A stretch of 24,324 nt of DNA from Verrucomicrobia bacterium UBA3750 (GCA_002371755.1 DFGM01000027.1:1-24324); one strand, 5' to 3'. Shown: positions 8,465 to 15,874, counted from the first letter of the stretch. Notes: generated by a model from the letters alone, not told the origin. Made by a program: numbers and translations.

Positions 8465-9376
8465 TTAGCGCATGGCGTCGAGCGGCACCTTGTCCATATC
8501 GCCATAGTTCAGGTTTTCTCCGCCCATGCCCCAGATGAACATATAGTTGCAGGTGCCTGCGGCGGAATGGACGCTCCATTCGGGCGAGGCGATGGCCTGC
8601 TCGTTGTGGAGCCAGACGAGCCTCTGCTCCTGCGGTTCGCCCATCTGATGGCAGATGGCCTGGCCGGCAGGGACGTTGAAGTAGTAATACGCCTCCATGC
8701 GGCGTGCGTGGACGTGCTGCGGCATAGTGTTCCAGACGCTTCCCGGCATGAGTTCGGTAAGCCCCATCTGGAGTTGATTGCAACCGCCGCCGGCGACTTT
8801 GCTCAGAACCGGCCACACGATAAGCTGGTTGATAACGCGGTCGTTCGATTCGGCCATGGAACCCGCCTTGATATAGTTGCCCTTCGTGTAGCCGGGCTTT
8901 TCGCAGGCCTGGTCGCTCGTAATCCTCTGCGTCACGTACTCCTTGTAGGCGGGTGCCGAGTTGATATAGAACTTCGCAGGCTTGGCCGCATCGGCGGAGC
9001 GGAAGGTCACGGACTTCTTGCCGCACCCCACGTAGAGCGCCTCCTTGAACTCGAGTTCGTAATCCTTGCCGTCCACGTTCACGATACCCGTGCCGCCGGT
9101 GTTGATTACGCCGAGTTCACGCCTCTCAAGGAAGTATTCGGCCTTGAGCGGGTCGATCGTCTCTAGTTTCAACGTCTCGTTGACCGGCATCGCGCCGCCG
9201 TAGACAAGGCGGTCGTACATCGTGTAGGTGAGGTTGATTTCATCGGGAACCATCACCTTTTCCATCACAAAGCGTTCGCGTATGGTGGAAGTGTCGTAAT
9301 GCTTGACGTCCGCAGGGTGGCAGGCCGTCTGGATTGAGTAGTTCATCGCCGCGGCGAGAAGTATTGTGCCTATCAT
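8465..9376 (-). CDS. kduI: 5-dehydro-4-deoxy-D-glucuronate isomerase (KduI)
   Basis: Cupin-fold zinc isomerase that converts 5-keto-4-deoxyuronate (DKI), formed from unsaturated galacturonate, to DKII for KduD. Family signatures are clear: YFLERRELGVINTGG, then the metal site H221, H223 and E228 in HVHARRMEAYYYF, with H270 in WSVHSAAG, and an IWGMGGEN tail. The ATG at 9376 overlaps the stop of the DUF4861-like gene (ATGA) and has AAAGG at fair spacing, but it adds a hydrophobic MIGTILLAAA before the conserved part. A second ATG at 9346 (MNYSIQT) better matches the usual N-terminus but has a poor ribosome site. At 303 residues it is longer than the roughly 278 of the E. coli enzyme. Confidence 0.94.
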   Translation of the reverse strand: MIGTILLAAAMNYSIQTACHPADVKHYDTSTIRERFVMEKVMVPDEINLTYTMYDRLVYGGAMPVNETLKLETIDPLKAEYFLERRELGVINTGGTGIVNVDGKDYELEFKEALYVGCGKKSVTFRSADAAKPAKFYINSAPAYKEYVTQRITSDQACEKPGYTKGNYIKAGSMAESNDRVINQLIVWPVLSKVAGGGCNQLQMGLTELMPGSVWNTMPQHVHARRMEAYYYFNVPAGQAICHQMGEPQEQRLVWLHNEQAIASPEWSVHSAAGTCNYMFIWGMGGENLNYGDMDKVPLDAMR

Positions 9377-10371
9377 TTTTCCGTGCCTTTCTGTTGTGTT
9401 TCAAGATTCTCGGACGACTGCGCCTTGACCGCGGCTTCCACCGTCCCGCCAACAACGCAGCCAATGATTCCCAAAGCGGTCTTGCCTATAATCTCCCCGA
9501 CCTTGGCGCCAATCCGCGCTCCAGCCTCTTCAAACTGTCCATAGAGCCCCTGTACATATCCATGCCACTCCGAGGCGGTCTTGAAGCGTCCGGCCTCGGT
9601 CCAGTCGGCGCCAGCCATGACGGTGACGACGGGCTTGCCGGCATCCTCCTTGCAGAGGGGCTTGGTCATGACAAGCTTAGAGCCGTCTGGACCGTCGACC
9701 AGCGAAAGCGGCGAGCGCGCGTCAACCGCGAATATCGCGTTCATCATCGAGCCCTCCTCGCCCTCGCGGTTGTGAGGCGTTTCAAAGAGAGAGACAATGC
9801 ACTTCTTCTCGTCGATGAACAAATCGCCCGTGTGCTCGCGTTCCGCGCTGAGGTCAAGACCAACGCCGACCTCGAGCCCCTCCGTCGGAACATCGTCGGA
9901 CAGCTTCACCCCCTCGACAAAGAGAGAGCACCCTTTCGCAAGCACTATTCCGAGCGTCATCGTGCCACCGATCGGAAGTTTGTAATCGAGCTCGAAGGCG
10001 CAGCGCTCTTCGCAATTGGTTATGATGCGATAGGACACCCAGTCGCCGTAGTCTGGCAACCACTTGCCGTCCTTCCTGAACGCAACTCCGCCGACACCGC
10101 GACCGGGGCCTACGGCGTAGTCGTCCATGCCGAGACCCTTCACGTTCTTGTGCCAGTTGCCGTGTTTCCCCGGCTCTCGCAGGAGATGCACGACGAAGTT
10201 GTTCGTCGTCGCCTTGTTGAAAACGTCGATGCCGCTCCACTTGTGCGGATCTCCCGGCCCGTATGCACGAAAACCCGTTCTGTCGTTTTCCCAAAAGAAG
10301 TCGTTCGCACGCTCCGGCGCCTCCCCGCAGAGGCACGTGGCAGCAAGAAGAATCGCAGGCAGAAGGCTCAT
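9373..10371 (-). CDS. Exported DUF4861-like protein with glycine-rich C-terminal tail
   Basis: 332 residues. An N-terminal signal peptide (MSLLPAILLAATCLCGEA) predicts export. The body contains FFWENDRTGFRAYGPG, KWSGIDVF, the VGPGRGVGG run and MAGADWTEAGRF, and resembles the DUF4861 family, which is frequent in pectin and uronate utilisation loci of Bacteroidetes and PVC bacteria. I do not know an established reaction for this family. After the family domain, residues 284-309 form a small-residue hydrophobic stretch with glycines at 284, 288, 292, 296, 301, 304, 308 and 309, which could insert into or pack against a membrane. AAGGAGG five bases before ATG 10371 fixes the start, and the ATG overlaps the EIIC stop (ATGA). 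The downstream kduI overlaps its stop in the same way. Confidence 0.78.
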   Translation of the reverse strand: MSLLPAILLAATCLCGEAPERANDFFWENDRTGFRAYGPGDPHKWSGIDVFNKATTNNFVVHLLREPGKHGNWHKNVKGLGMDDYAVGPGRGVGGVAFRKDGKWLPDYGDWVSYRIITNCEERCAFELDYKLPIGGTMTLGIVLAKGCSLFVEGVKLSDDVPTEGLEVGVGLDLSAEREHTGDLFIDEKKCIVSLFETPHNREGEEGSMMNAIFAVDARSPLSLVDGPDGSKLVMTKPLCKEDAGKPVVTVMAGADWTEAGRFKTASEWHGYVQGLYGQFEEAGARIGAKVGEIIGKTALGIIGCVVGGTVEAAVKAQSSENLETQQKGTEK

Positions 10372-11744
10372 TTCAGCCTCCTTATGCGGACAAAGTTCAC
10401 TGCGCACATGGCAAGCGCGAGAAGAAGCGCAATCGCCGCCCCCGCCCACTTGAGCGAAACGGTGAGATGGTAGAGCAGCCAGCACCAGAGGGCGGAAGCA
10501 AAGTCGAGCGCGGCCACGCCCTCCATGCCTTCCGGCACAACGTAGGCCGGGTCGTTCACCGCAACTACCGCCTTCGTGAAGGCGGGCGTCAGGTTTGTGA
10601 TGAAGAACATCCCGACCACGAGCGAGACAAGACCGATGATGAACGTCTTGGGTACGTTGCCCTTGGTCACTGGAAGGACGCACGGGAAGAGATAGAACAT
10701 ACCCGCAAGCGACGCAAGAGGCAGGAACTTGTTGCCTGGCAAAAACGCCGCAAGCACCAAGATGACAGGTATCAAAAGTATGGATACGACGAGCGTGGTG
10801 GGATGACCTATGACAAGCGCCGGCGACATGCCGATAGAAAGCCCCTTCAACCCGGAGAACTTCTTCTCCACCATCGCGCGCGTCGATTCGGAAATCGGCT
10901 TCAAACCTTCGATGAAGAGCGCGGTTATGCGCGGTATAAGCTCCATCACCGCCCCGAGCGTCACGCCCAGCGCGAGTATCTTCGGGATGCGGTTGACGAG
11001 CGTAGATGCGTCAGGACACGCCAACGCGCCAATCACCGCGCCGATTACGACGCCAAGAAAAAGCGGGTCGCCGAAAAGCCCGAACTTCTTCTTCATTCCC
11101 TCGGCGTCGATATCGAGCTTCGAAAAGCCGGGAATCCTATCCAGAAGCCAGCTTATCGCAAGCGCAAAAGGCGTGAAGCTCTGGCAGAACGGCTGGGGAA
11201 TGGAGATTCCTTCCATATCCTTGTAATAGGACTGAAAGCCTTTCGCCGTAAAGTCCGCCATGCAAAGCGTGATTACATAGAGGATTATCGCGGCGTAAAA
11301 CGCCCAGGCAAGCGAATTCGTGGCATAGAAAACTATCCCGCCGAGGAACGCGAAGTGCCAATAGTTCCAGAGGTCGATGTTGACCGTGCGCGTAGTGCCC
11401 GTGACGAGCATGAGCACGTTTACGCCGAGGCAAACCGGGATGATGAATGCGCCTACCGCGGTAGAGTACGCAATTGCCGCCGCCGCAGGCCAGCCCAAGT
11501 CGAAATACGAAAGGTCGAGAGAATATATCTTCGTCATCTCCGCCAAGGCGAGGCCGAGATTGTTCGCGCCATTAGTGAGAAGCCCGGTGACGACGCCCAG
11601 GCCGACAAAGCCCACGCCCACCAAAAGACCGCTCTTTAGCGCCTTCTGGAACTTGATGCCGATGCACAAACCGAGGACTGTGAAAATCACCGGCATCATC
11701 ACTGCCGCGCCAAGTCCGATTACATATGCGAAAACTTCCTTCAT
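10368..11744 (-). CDS. GatC-like PTS EIIC-family membrane permease without EIIA/EIIB partners
   Basis: 458-residue polytopic membrane protein with about ten or more hydrophobic helices. It resembles the galactitol-type PTS EIIC family (GatC/SgcC): KILALGVTLGAVMELIPR at 255-272, GLKPISE at 280-286 and GHPTT at 314-318, with the FGDPLFLGVVIG loop before them. In a normal PTS, EIIC carries the sugar while EIIB phosphorylates it; neither EIIA nor EIIB is present in the operon or elsewhere in the window. Placement directly ahead of a DUF4861-like gene, kduI and kduD suggests import of a uronate or oligogalacturonide product, by inference only. Translation begins at ATG 11744, just four bases after the predicted transcription start, with no Shine-Dalgarno. 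It ends in an ATGA overlap with the next gene. Confidence 0.85.
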   Translation of the reverse strand: MKEVFAYVIGLGAAVMMPVIFTVLGLCIGIKFQKALKSGLLVGVGFVGLGVVTGLLTNGANNLGLALAEMTKIYSLDLSYFDLGWPAAAAIAYSTAVGAFIIPVCLGVNVLMLVTGTTRTVNIDLWNYWHFAFLGGIVFYATNSLAWAFYAAIILYVITLCMADFTAKGFQSYYKDMEGISIPQPFCQSFTPFALAISWLLDRIPGFSKLDIDAEGMKKKFGLFGDPLFLGVVIGAVIGALACPDASTLVNRIPKILALGVTLGAVMELIPRITALFIEGLKPISESTRAMVEKKFSGLKGLSIGMSPALVIGHPTTLVVSILLIPVILVLAAFLPGNKFLPLASLAGMFYLFPCVLPVTKGNVPKTFIIGLVSLVVGMFFITNLTPAFTKAVVAVNDPAYVVPEGMEGVAALDFASALWCWLLYHLTVSLKWAGAAIALLLALAMCAVNFVRIRRLK

Positions 11745-11754
11745 GATGGCGTGT

Positions 11755-11763
11755 ATTGTAGCA
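11755..11763 (-). promoter_or_regulatory. Extended -10 promoter for the EIIC operon
   Basis: On the minus strand the sequence reads TGCTACAAT, a -10 hexamer at 11755-11760 with the TGn extension. No -35 is recognisable. Transcription should start near 11748, only about four bases before the EIIC ATG, so the message would be almost leaderless. Confidence 0.5.
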
Positions 11764-11771
11764 TATTCAGT

Positions 11772-11781
11772 GCGAGCTCGC
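11772..11781. promoter_or_regulatory. Perfect palindrome upstream of the EIIC promoter
   Basis: GCGAGCTCGC is a perfect 10-base inverted repeat lying roughly 24 to 33 bases upstream of the predicted transcription start, where a -35 element would be. A dimeric regulator bound here would compete with RNA polymerase. Only one copy was seen, so operator function is a guess. Confidence 0.25.
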
Positions 11782-11819
11782 CATCCCCCCTTTTGGTGAA
11801 TGCCGGATACCGGGCGAAA

Positions 11820-12770
11820 CTATTTTTTGCGCTTCTTGCCGGGCTTGTCGAACTTCTTCAAAACCTTGGCGGGTTTGCTGCTGAACCAACTGTAGCCTTT
11901 GCGCCTCTCGGGGTCGATTTCCTCGATATTGCGCTTCGGCACGCCGGAGCGGTCGCAGTAGAAAGGCTTGCACTCCTCCAGGTCGTAGAACCGCGCCCAT
12001 TCTCCATTGTCCATCCTGTTCGCGCGAAACCACGCCGCAGCGCCTTCGATTGCAGCTTTCACCTCGGCGGATGGGTTTTCGATAGACATCAGCAATAGGA
12101 CGAGATCGGCCGATTCCGCGCTGCAATATGACGCGAGTTCGTATTTCCGCCCGCTTGCGGGCTTGAGCGTCACCCTGTCATGCTGCTGGCACCAGACCGT
12201 CGGCTTGCCGTCCACACGGATTTGGCACTTTAGGACGCACTCTATGCCTTTGTCGAACGCAGCGCTCGAGCGCACCCGTGTCGCTTTGTCGAACATGGCG
12301 TAGTCCCCTTCCCCGCCGGCTATGTCGCGCATGAGTTCGAGCACGTTCAGCATCGCGTTGTCGTTGAACGTAATCTGCGTCCAGTAGCCTTTTCCCCGGT
12401 GCGGGAATTGCGCCCAACCGCCATTGTCGAGCTGAACGGACAAGAGCCACTCTACACCCCGGCGCGCCGCTTCCCTGGCCCGTTCGTCTTTGGTGTGCGC
12501 AAAGTAGCGCACGAGATAGCGGATTTCAGAGACTGTCGCATTATTATCTATCGTCGCGCTTGCAGCATCGCTCTTGGCCGCCATGATTTTGGCGCGCCTT
12601 GCCTCGTCGAACGGCTTGCGCTTGTCGATGTTCTTTGCCCAAGCGCCATTGTCGAGCTGGCACGTAAGCACGTTGTTCAGCACCGTTTCGTCAAGCGGCC
12701 AATTCCCAGAGCCGGCCGCGTTTGACGCCGCTGCCGCGATCATCGCAAATGCCGCCAAGATGTTCTTCAT
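11820..12770 (-). CDS. Secreted polysaccharide lyase family 10 pectate lyase
   Basis: Predicted to cleave polygalacturonate by beta-elimination outside the cytoplasm, releasing unsaturated oligogalacturonides. Residues 1-19 form a signal peptide. The rest is a single PL10 catalytic domain: QLDNGAWAKN at 38-47, QLDNGGWAQFPHRGKGYWTQ at 113-132 followed by ITFNDNAM, CQIRVDGKPTVWCQQHD at 182-198, and LKPASGRKYELASYCSAES at 202-220. Repeated xxDNGxWA elements are characteristic of the alpha/alpha toroid. The length of 316 residues fits a bare catalytic domain with no binding module. The last residues are strongly basic (KKFDKPGKKRKK). ATG 12770 is chosen because it opens the signal peptide and has AAGGA ten bases upstream. 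It precedes the EIIC operon by 75 bases, which supports a joint pectin role. Confidence 0.93.
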   Translation of the reverse strand: MKNILAAFAMIAAAASNAAGSGNWPLDETVLNNVLTCQLDNGAWAKNIDKRKPFDEARRAKIMAAKSDAASATIDNNATVSEIRYLVRYFAHTKDERAREAARRGVEWLLSVQLDNGGWAQFPHRGKGYWTQITFNDNAMLNVLELMRDIAGGEGDYAMFDKATRVRSSAAFDKGIECVLKCQIRVDGKPTVWCQQHDRVTLKPASGRKYELASYCSAESADLVLLLMSIENPSAEVKAAIEGAAAWFRANRMDNGEWARFYDLEECKPFYCDRSGVPKRNIEEIDPERRKGYSWFSSKPAKVLKKFDKPGKKRKK

Positions 12771-12793
12771 GGGAGAGTGTTCCTTTCTTGCGC

Positions 12794-12835
12794 CGGCCGT
12801 CAAGGCCGCTTCTCCCGGACGCTTTCGCCGGGAGA
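12794..12835 (-). terminator. Tandem hairpins downstream of the parvulin gene
   Basis: An 8-base perfect stem (TCTCCCGG at 12811-12818 with CCGGGAGA at 12828-12835) encloses a 9-base loop. Next to it is a smaller stem, CGGCC at 12794-12798 with GGCCG at 12804-12808. The block begins 15 bases after the parvulin stop and lies in front of the pectate lyase gene. It has no T-run, so it may be a weak terminator, a pause or mRNA-end stabiliser, or part of the pectate lyase leader. Confidence 0.4.
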
Positions 12836-12849
12836 GCGCCGCCGGAGTT

Positions 12850-13734
12850 TCATCGATACTCTATCTTCGCCTTGGCGCGAAGTTCGTCGACATACGCCGC
12901 CATGGCACGGCCGCGAGCCTCGTGGCGCAGAAGGTCCTTTATCTGGTCGTGGACATCCACCAGATTCTGGGCTTCGCCGCCCCGTTCGTCCGCCTTGTAT
13001 ATGATATGGTAGCCGAAGTCGGTGGCGACCACTCCGGAAACCTCGCCCTTCTTCATCTCGAAGGCCGCTTTATCGAACTCCGGCACCATCATGCCGCGCC
13101 CGAACCACCCTAGCGACCCGCCCTGCTGCCCGCTCGGACAATCCGAATGCTTCTTCGCCTCCTCCGCAAAATCGCCGCCTGCGACCACCCGCTCGCGTAT
13201 GGATGCTATCTTCTCGAATGCGGCGGACTTCGTCTCCGGCGCATCGGTTGGCGCCGCTTTCACGAGTATGTGCTGGCAAAGGACTTCGTGCGGCGTCACG
13301 TATTCCGACTTGTGCGCCTCGTAAAACGCCGCCACTTCCGCATCGGTGGGCTCCGCCACGCCCGAACACGCCTGATTGACAAGCATATTCACTCTCACGC
13401 CCTTCTCGAGTTCGCGCCTGAACGCCTCTTCGGTGATGTTCTGCTGCTTCAAGGCCGCCTTGAAGTTCTCCTCGCCGCCGACCTGGGTCTTCACCTTTTC
13501 GACCTCGGCATCGACATCCGCAGCCGAAACAGGCATATCCAGCTGCATCGCCGTATCAAGAAGAAGCTTTGCCCCTATCGCCTGCTCCAGCGCTTTCTCT
13601 TCAAGCTTCGGCAAGTTGGCTTTCACCTCTTCATAAGACATTCCATGACCAAGATAGAACTTCACGAGCCTGTCCAGTTCGAAATGGACCGCCTCGCCGC
13701 TTATCTCGACTCCGTTTACTATTGCTTTCTTCAT
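12850..13734 (-). CDS. Parvulin-type peptidyl-prolyl isomerase (SurA/PrsA-like)
   Basis: 294 residues. An N-terminal helical chaperone-like region (about 1-125) precedes a parvulin domain at about 150-248 with CQHILVKA, GGSLGWFGRGMMVPEFD and FGYHIIYKAD, all conserved in PpiC-type isomerases. A helical tail of about 40 residues follows. Unlike SurA and PrsA there is no visible signal peptide: the protein begins MKKAIVNGVEISGEAV, where the hydrophilic segment matches the start of the mature SurA N-domain. It may therefore act in the cytoplasm, perhaps like trigger factor. The start is taken as ATG 13734; an in-frame ATG at 13743 overlaps the promoter -10 element and would lie upstream of the transcription start. 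Confidence 0.85.
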   Translation of the reverse strand: MKKAIVNGVEISGEAVHFELDRLVKFYLGHGMSYEEVKANLPKLEEKALEQAIGAKLLLDTAMQLDMPVSAADVDAEVEKVKTQVGGEENFKAALKQQNITEEAFRRELEKGVRVNMLVNQACSGVAEPTDAEVAAFYEAHKSEYVTPHEVLCQHILVKAAPTDAPETKSAAFEKIASIRERVVAGGDFAEEAKKHSDCPSGQQGGSLGWFGRGMMVPEFDKAAFEMKKGEVSGVVATDFGYHIIYKADERGGEAQNLVDVHDQIKDLLRHEARGRAMAAYVDELRAKAKIEYR

Positions 13735-13743
13735 AGGCCGCAT

Positions 13744-13752
13744 ATTATACCA
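13744..13752 (-). promoter_or_regulatory. Extended -10 promoter for the parvulin gene
   Basis: The minus strand reads TGGTATAAT, a consensus -10 at 13744-13749 with TGn. A partial -35 (TTGCAG, 13768-13773) lies 18 bases upstream. The predicted start is near 13737, three bases before the ATG at 13734, with no Shine-Dalgarno possible. Confidence 0.6.
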
Positions 13753-13801
13753 AAAATCCGCTCCCCACTGCAAACGGAGGAGGGCGCTCGATTGCAGACG
13801 A

Positions 13802-13830
13802 GGCAACACCGGCGTTCGCCAAGTGTTGCC
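13802..13830 (-). terminator. Hairpin downstream of uvrB
   Basis: GGCAACAC (13802-13809) pairs perfectly with GTGTTGCC (13823-13830); a short inner GGC/GCC stem can also form. It begins 11 bases after the uvrB stop and ahead of the next gene's promoter, the right place to end the upstream transcript. A T-run is absent, so intrinsic termination would be weak. Confidence 0.45.
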
Positions 13831-13840
13831 GCGGCCGAGG

Positions 13841-15871
13841 TTATTTGCGACGCGTTCTTTTACGGCCGGAAGAGCCGGATGAGGCCTCGCGCTTGAGCTT
13901 CGCAATCTGGTCGCGCAAAAAGGCGGCGCGTTCGAACTCCAGTTCGTCCGCCGCCTCGAGCATTTCTCGCGTCATCTCTGCAATCAATTCGGCGGTATTC
14001 ATTGCGCCCTGTGCCTCCGCGCCCTGTGCCGCAGCCGTGACGCCAAACTTGCCGGCAGGCAACTGACTTCGGAAGATGTAGCTTCCCTCGTTCACTTCGC
14101 GCTTCACGGACTTCGGCGTGATGCCATGCTTCTTATTATATGCGGCTTGCTTCTTGCGGTGGGATTCCGTAATGCGAATAAGTTCTTTGATGGCGTCCGT
14201 CTCATGGTCTGCATACAGGATTACGCGGCCGTTCTCATGCCGGGCGGCCCGGCCGGACGTCTGGACAAGAGACGTAAGCGAGCGGAGAAAGCCTTCCTTG
14301 TCCGCATCCAGTATCGCCACGAGCTCCACTTCGGGAAGGTCCAGCCCCTCGCGCAGCAGATTTATGCCCACGAGGACGTCAAACTCGCCTTTCCTCAACC
14401 TTTGCAATATGGCTACTCGCTCTATCGCATCGATATCGGAATGCAGATACTCCACGCGAATGCCGATCTTGCGCAGATAATCGGTGAGGTCTTCGGAACT
14501 GCGCTTGGTGAGGGTGGTGACGAGAGTGCGCGCCCCGGCGGCGGCCACCTTGCGCACTTCCTCGACGAGGTCGTCGATTTGTCCGTTCAGGGGGCGAAGT
14601 TCGATTTTCGGGTCGAGAAGCCCCGTCGGGCGCAAAATCTGCTCGGCCACTTCATCGGCCTCGGAATATTCGAAATCGCCGGGCGTGGCGGAGCAATAGA
14701 CGATTTGCCGCACTTTTGAGACGAACTCGTCGAACTTCAAGGGCCGGTTGTCCTTTGCGCTCGGCAGGCGGAAGCCGTAATTGACGAGCATCTGCTTGCG
14801 GGCCTGGTCGCCATTGTACATGGCTCTGATCTGCGGGACAGTGGCGTGGCTCTCGTCTATTATGGTAAGGAAGTCGTCCGGGAAATAGTCGAGGAGGCAC
14901 TCCGGGGGCGAACCCGGAGCACGACCGGAGAGCGGACGCGAATAGTTTTCGATGCCGTTGCAGTAGCCGAGCTCCCGCATCATTTCGACATCATATTCGG
15001 TGCGCTCCCTGAGGCGCTGCGCCTCGAGAAGTTTGCCGTTCGCCTCGAAATATGCGAGCCTTTCGGCAAGCTCTGCGTTGATGCGCGCAAAGCCGGCCTC
15101 GAACTTCTCGCGGCTGATGACGAACTGCTTCGCCGGCGTAATCGTGACAGCCGGCATCGCGACGCCCCGCTTGCCGGTGAGAGGATCGATTTCCGAGATG
15201 GAATCCACCTCGTCGCCGAAAAACTCTATGCGCAACGCCTTCGTCTCGTAGGCGGGGAATACGTCTAGAGTATCGCCTCTCACGCGGAAGGCGCCCGGCT
15301 CGAACGCCATGTCGTTGCGCACATACTGCGCCTCCACAAGCCGGCGTATGACGTCGCTCCTGCCGGTCATATCCCCGCGATGCACCTTGACCGCCAAATC
15401 GCGGTATTCCTCGCTCTCGCCCAAGCCGTATATGCAGCTCACGGATGAGACCACAATCACGTCCCGTCGTGCGATAAGCGCGTTTGTGGCCGAGAGACGG
15501 TAGCGCTCGATTTCCTCGTTTATCGCCGCATCCTTTTCTATATAGGTGTCGGTCTGCGGGATATACGCCTCGGGCTGGTAGTAGTCGTAGTAGCTGATGA
15601 AGTATTCGACGGCGTTTTCGGGAAAGAAGTTCTTGAGTTCGCTGAAAAGCTGGGCGGCAAGCGTCTTGTTGTGCGAAAGAATGAGAGTAGGCCGCCCCCA
15701 CTTTTGGATAAGGTTGGCCATCGTAAACGTCTTGCCGCTGCCGGTGACTCCCTGCAGGATGAGACGCCTATCCCCCCTTTTCAAGCCCTCGTAAAGTTTC
15801 GCCACGGCCTCCGGCTGGTCGCCTGTCGGCTTGAAAGGCGCTTTTAGCTTGAAAAGGGAATCCTTCGGCAT
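13841..15871 (-). CDS. uvrB: UvrABC system protein B (UvrB)
   Basis: Damage-verifying helicase-like subunit of nucleotide excision repair; loads with UvrA and hands DNA to UvrC. 676 residues, normal length. Walker A is GVTGSGKT at 41-48, the beta-hairpin region is YYDYYQPEAYIPQTDTYIEK near 93-112, the helicase motif II is DESH, then the motif VYCSATPGD. Motifs V and VI are INLLREGLDLPEV and SGRAARHENG (commonly IGRAARN). A C-terminal UVR domain (about residues 630-660) for UvrC contact is followed by a basic tail, RKRTRRK. A duplicated AQGAE/AQGA sits in the linker before the UVR domain. The ATG lies three bases after the pilin-like gene stop, with a poor ribosome site, so the two are probably coupled. 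Confidence 0.97.
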   Translation of the reverse strand: MPKDSLFKLKAPFKPTGDQPEAVAKLYEGLKRGDRRLILQGVTGSGKTFTMANLIQKWGRPTLILSHNKTLAAQLFSELKNFFPENAVEYFISYYDYYQPEAYIPQTDTYIEKDAAINEEIERYRLSATNALIARRDVIVVSSVSCIYGLGESEEYRDLAVKVHRGDMTGRSDVIRRLVEAQYVRNDMAFEPGAFRVRGDTLDVFPAYETKALRIEFFGDEVDSISEIDPLTGKRGVAMPAVTITPAKQFVISREKFEAGFARINAELAERLAYFEANGKLLEAQRLRERTEYDVEMMRELGYCNGIENYSRPLSGRAPGSPPECLLDYFPDDFLTIIDESHATVPQIRAMYNGDQARKQMLVNYGFRLPSAKDNRPLKFDEFVSKVRQIVYCSATPGDFEYSEADEVAEQILRPTGLLDPKIELRPLNGQIDDLVEEVRKVAAAGARTLVTTLTKRSSEDLTDYLRKIGIRVEYLHSDIDAIERVAILQRLRKGEFDVLVGINLLREGLDLPEVELVAILDADKEGFLRSLTSLVQTSGRAARHENGRVILYADHETDAIKELIRITESHRKKQAAYNKKHGITPKSVKREVNEGSYIFRSQLPAGKFGVTAAAQGAEAQGAMNTAELIAEMTREMLEAADELEFERAAFLRDQIAKLKREASSGSSGRKRTRRK

Positions 15872-15874
15872 CTG

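Noticed and set aside
10263..11639. 458-codon open frame opposite the EIIC gene
   Set aside because: The translation is extremely basic and low in hydrophobics, the complement of a membrane protein; no ribosome site or motif.
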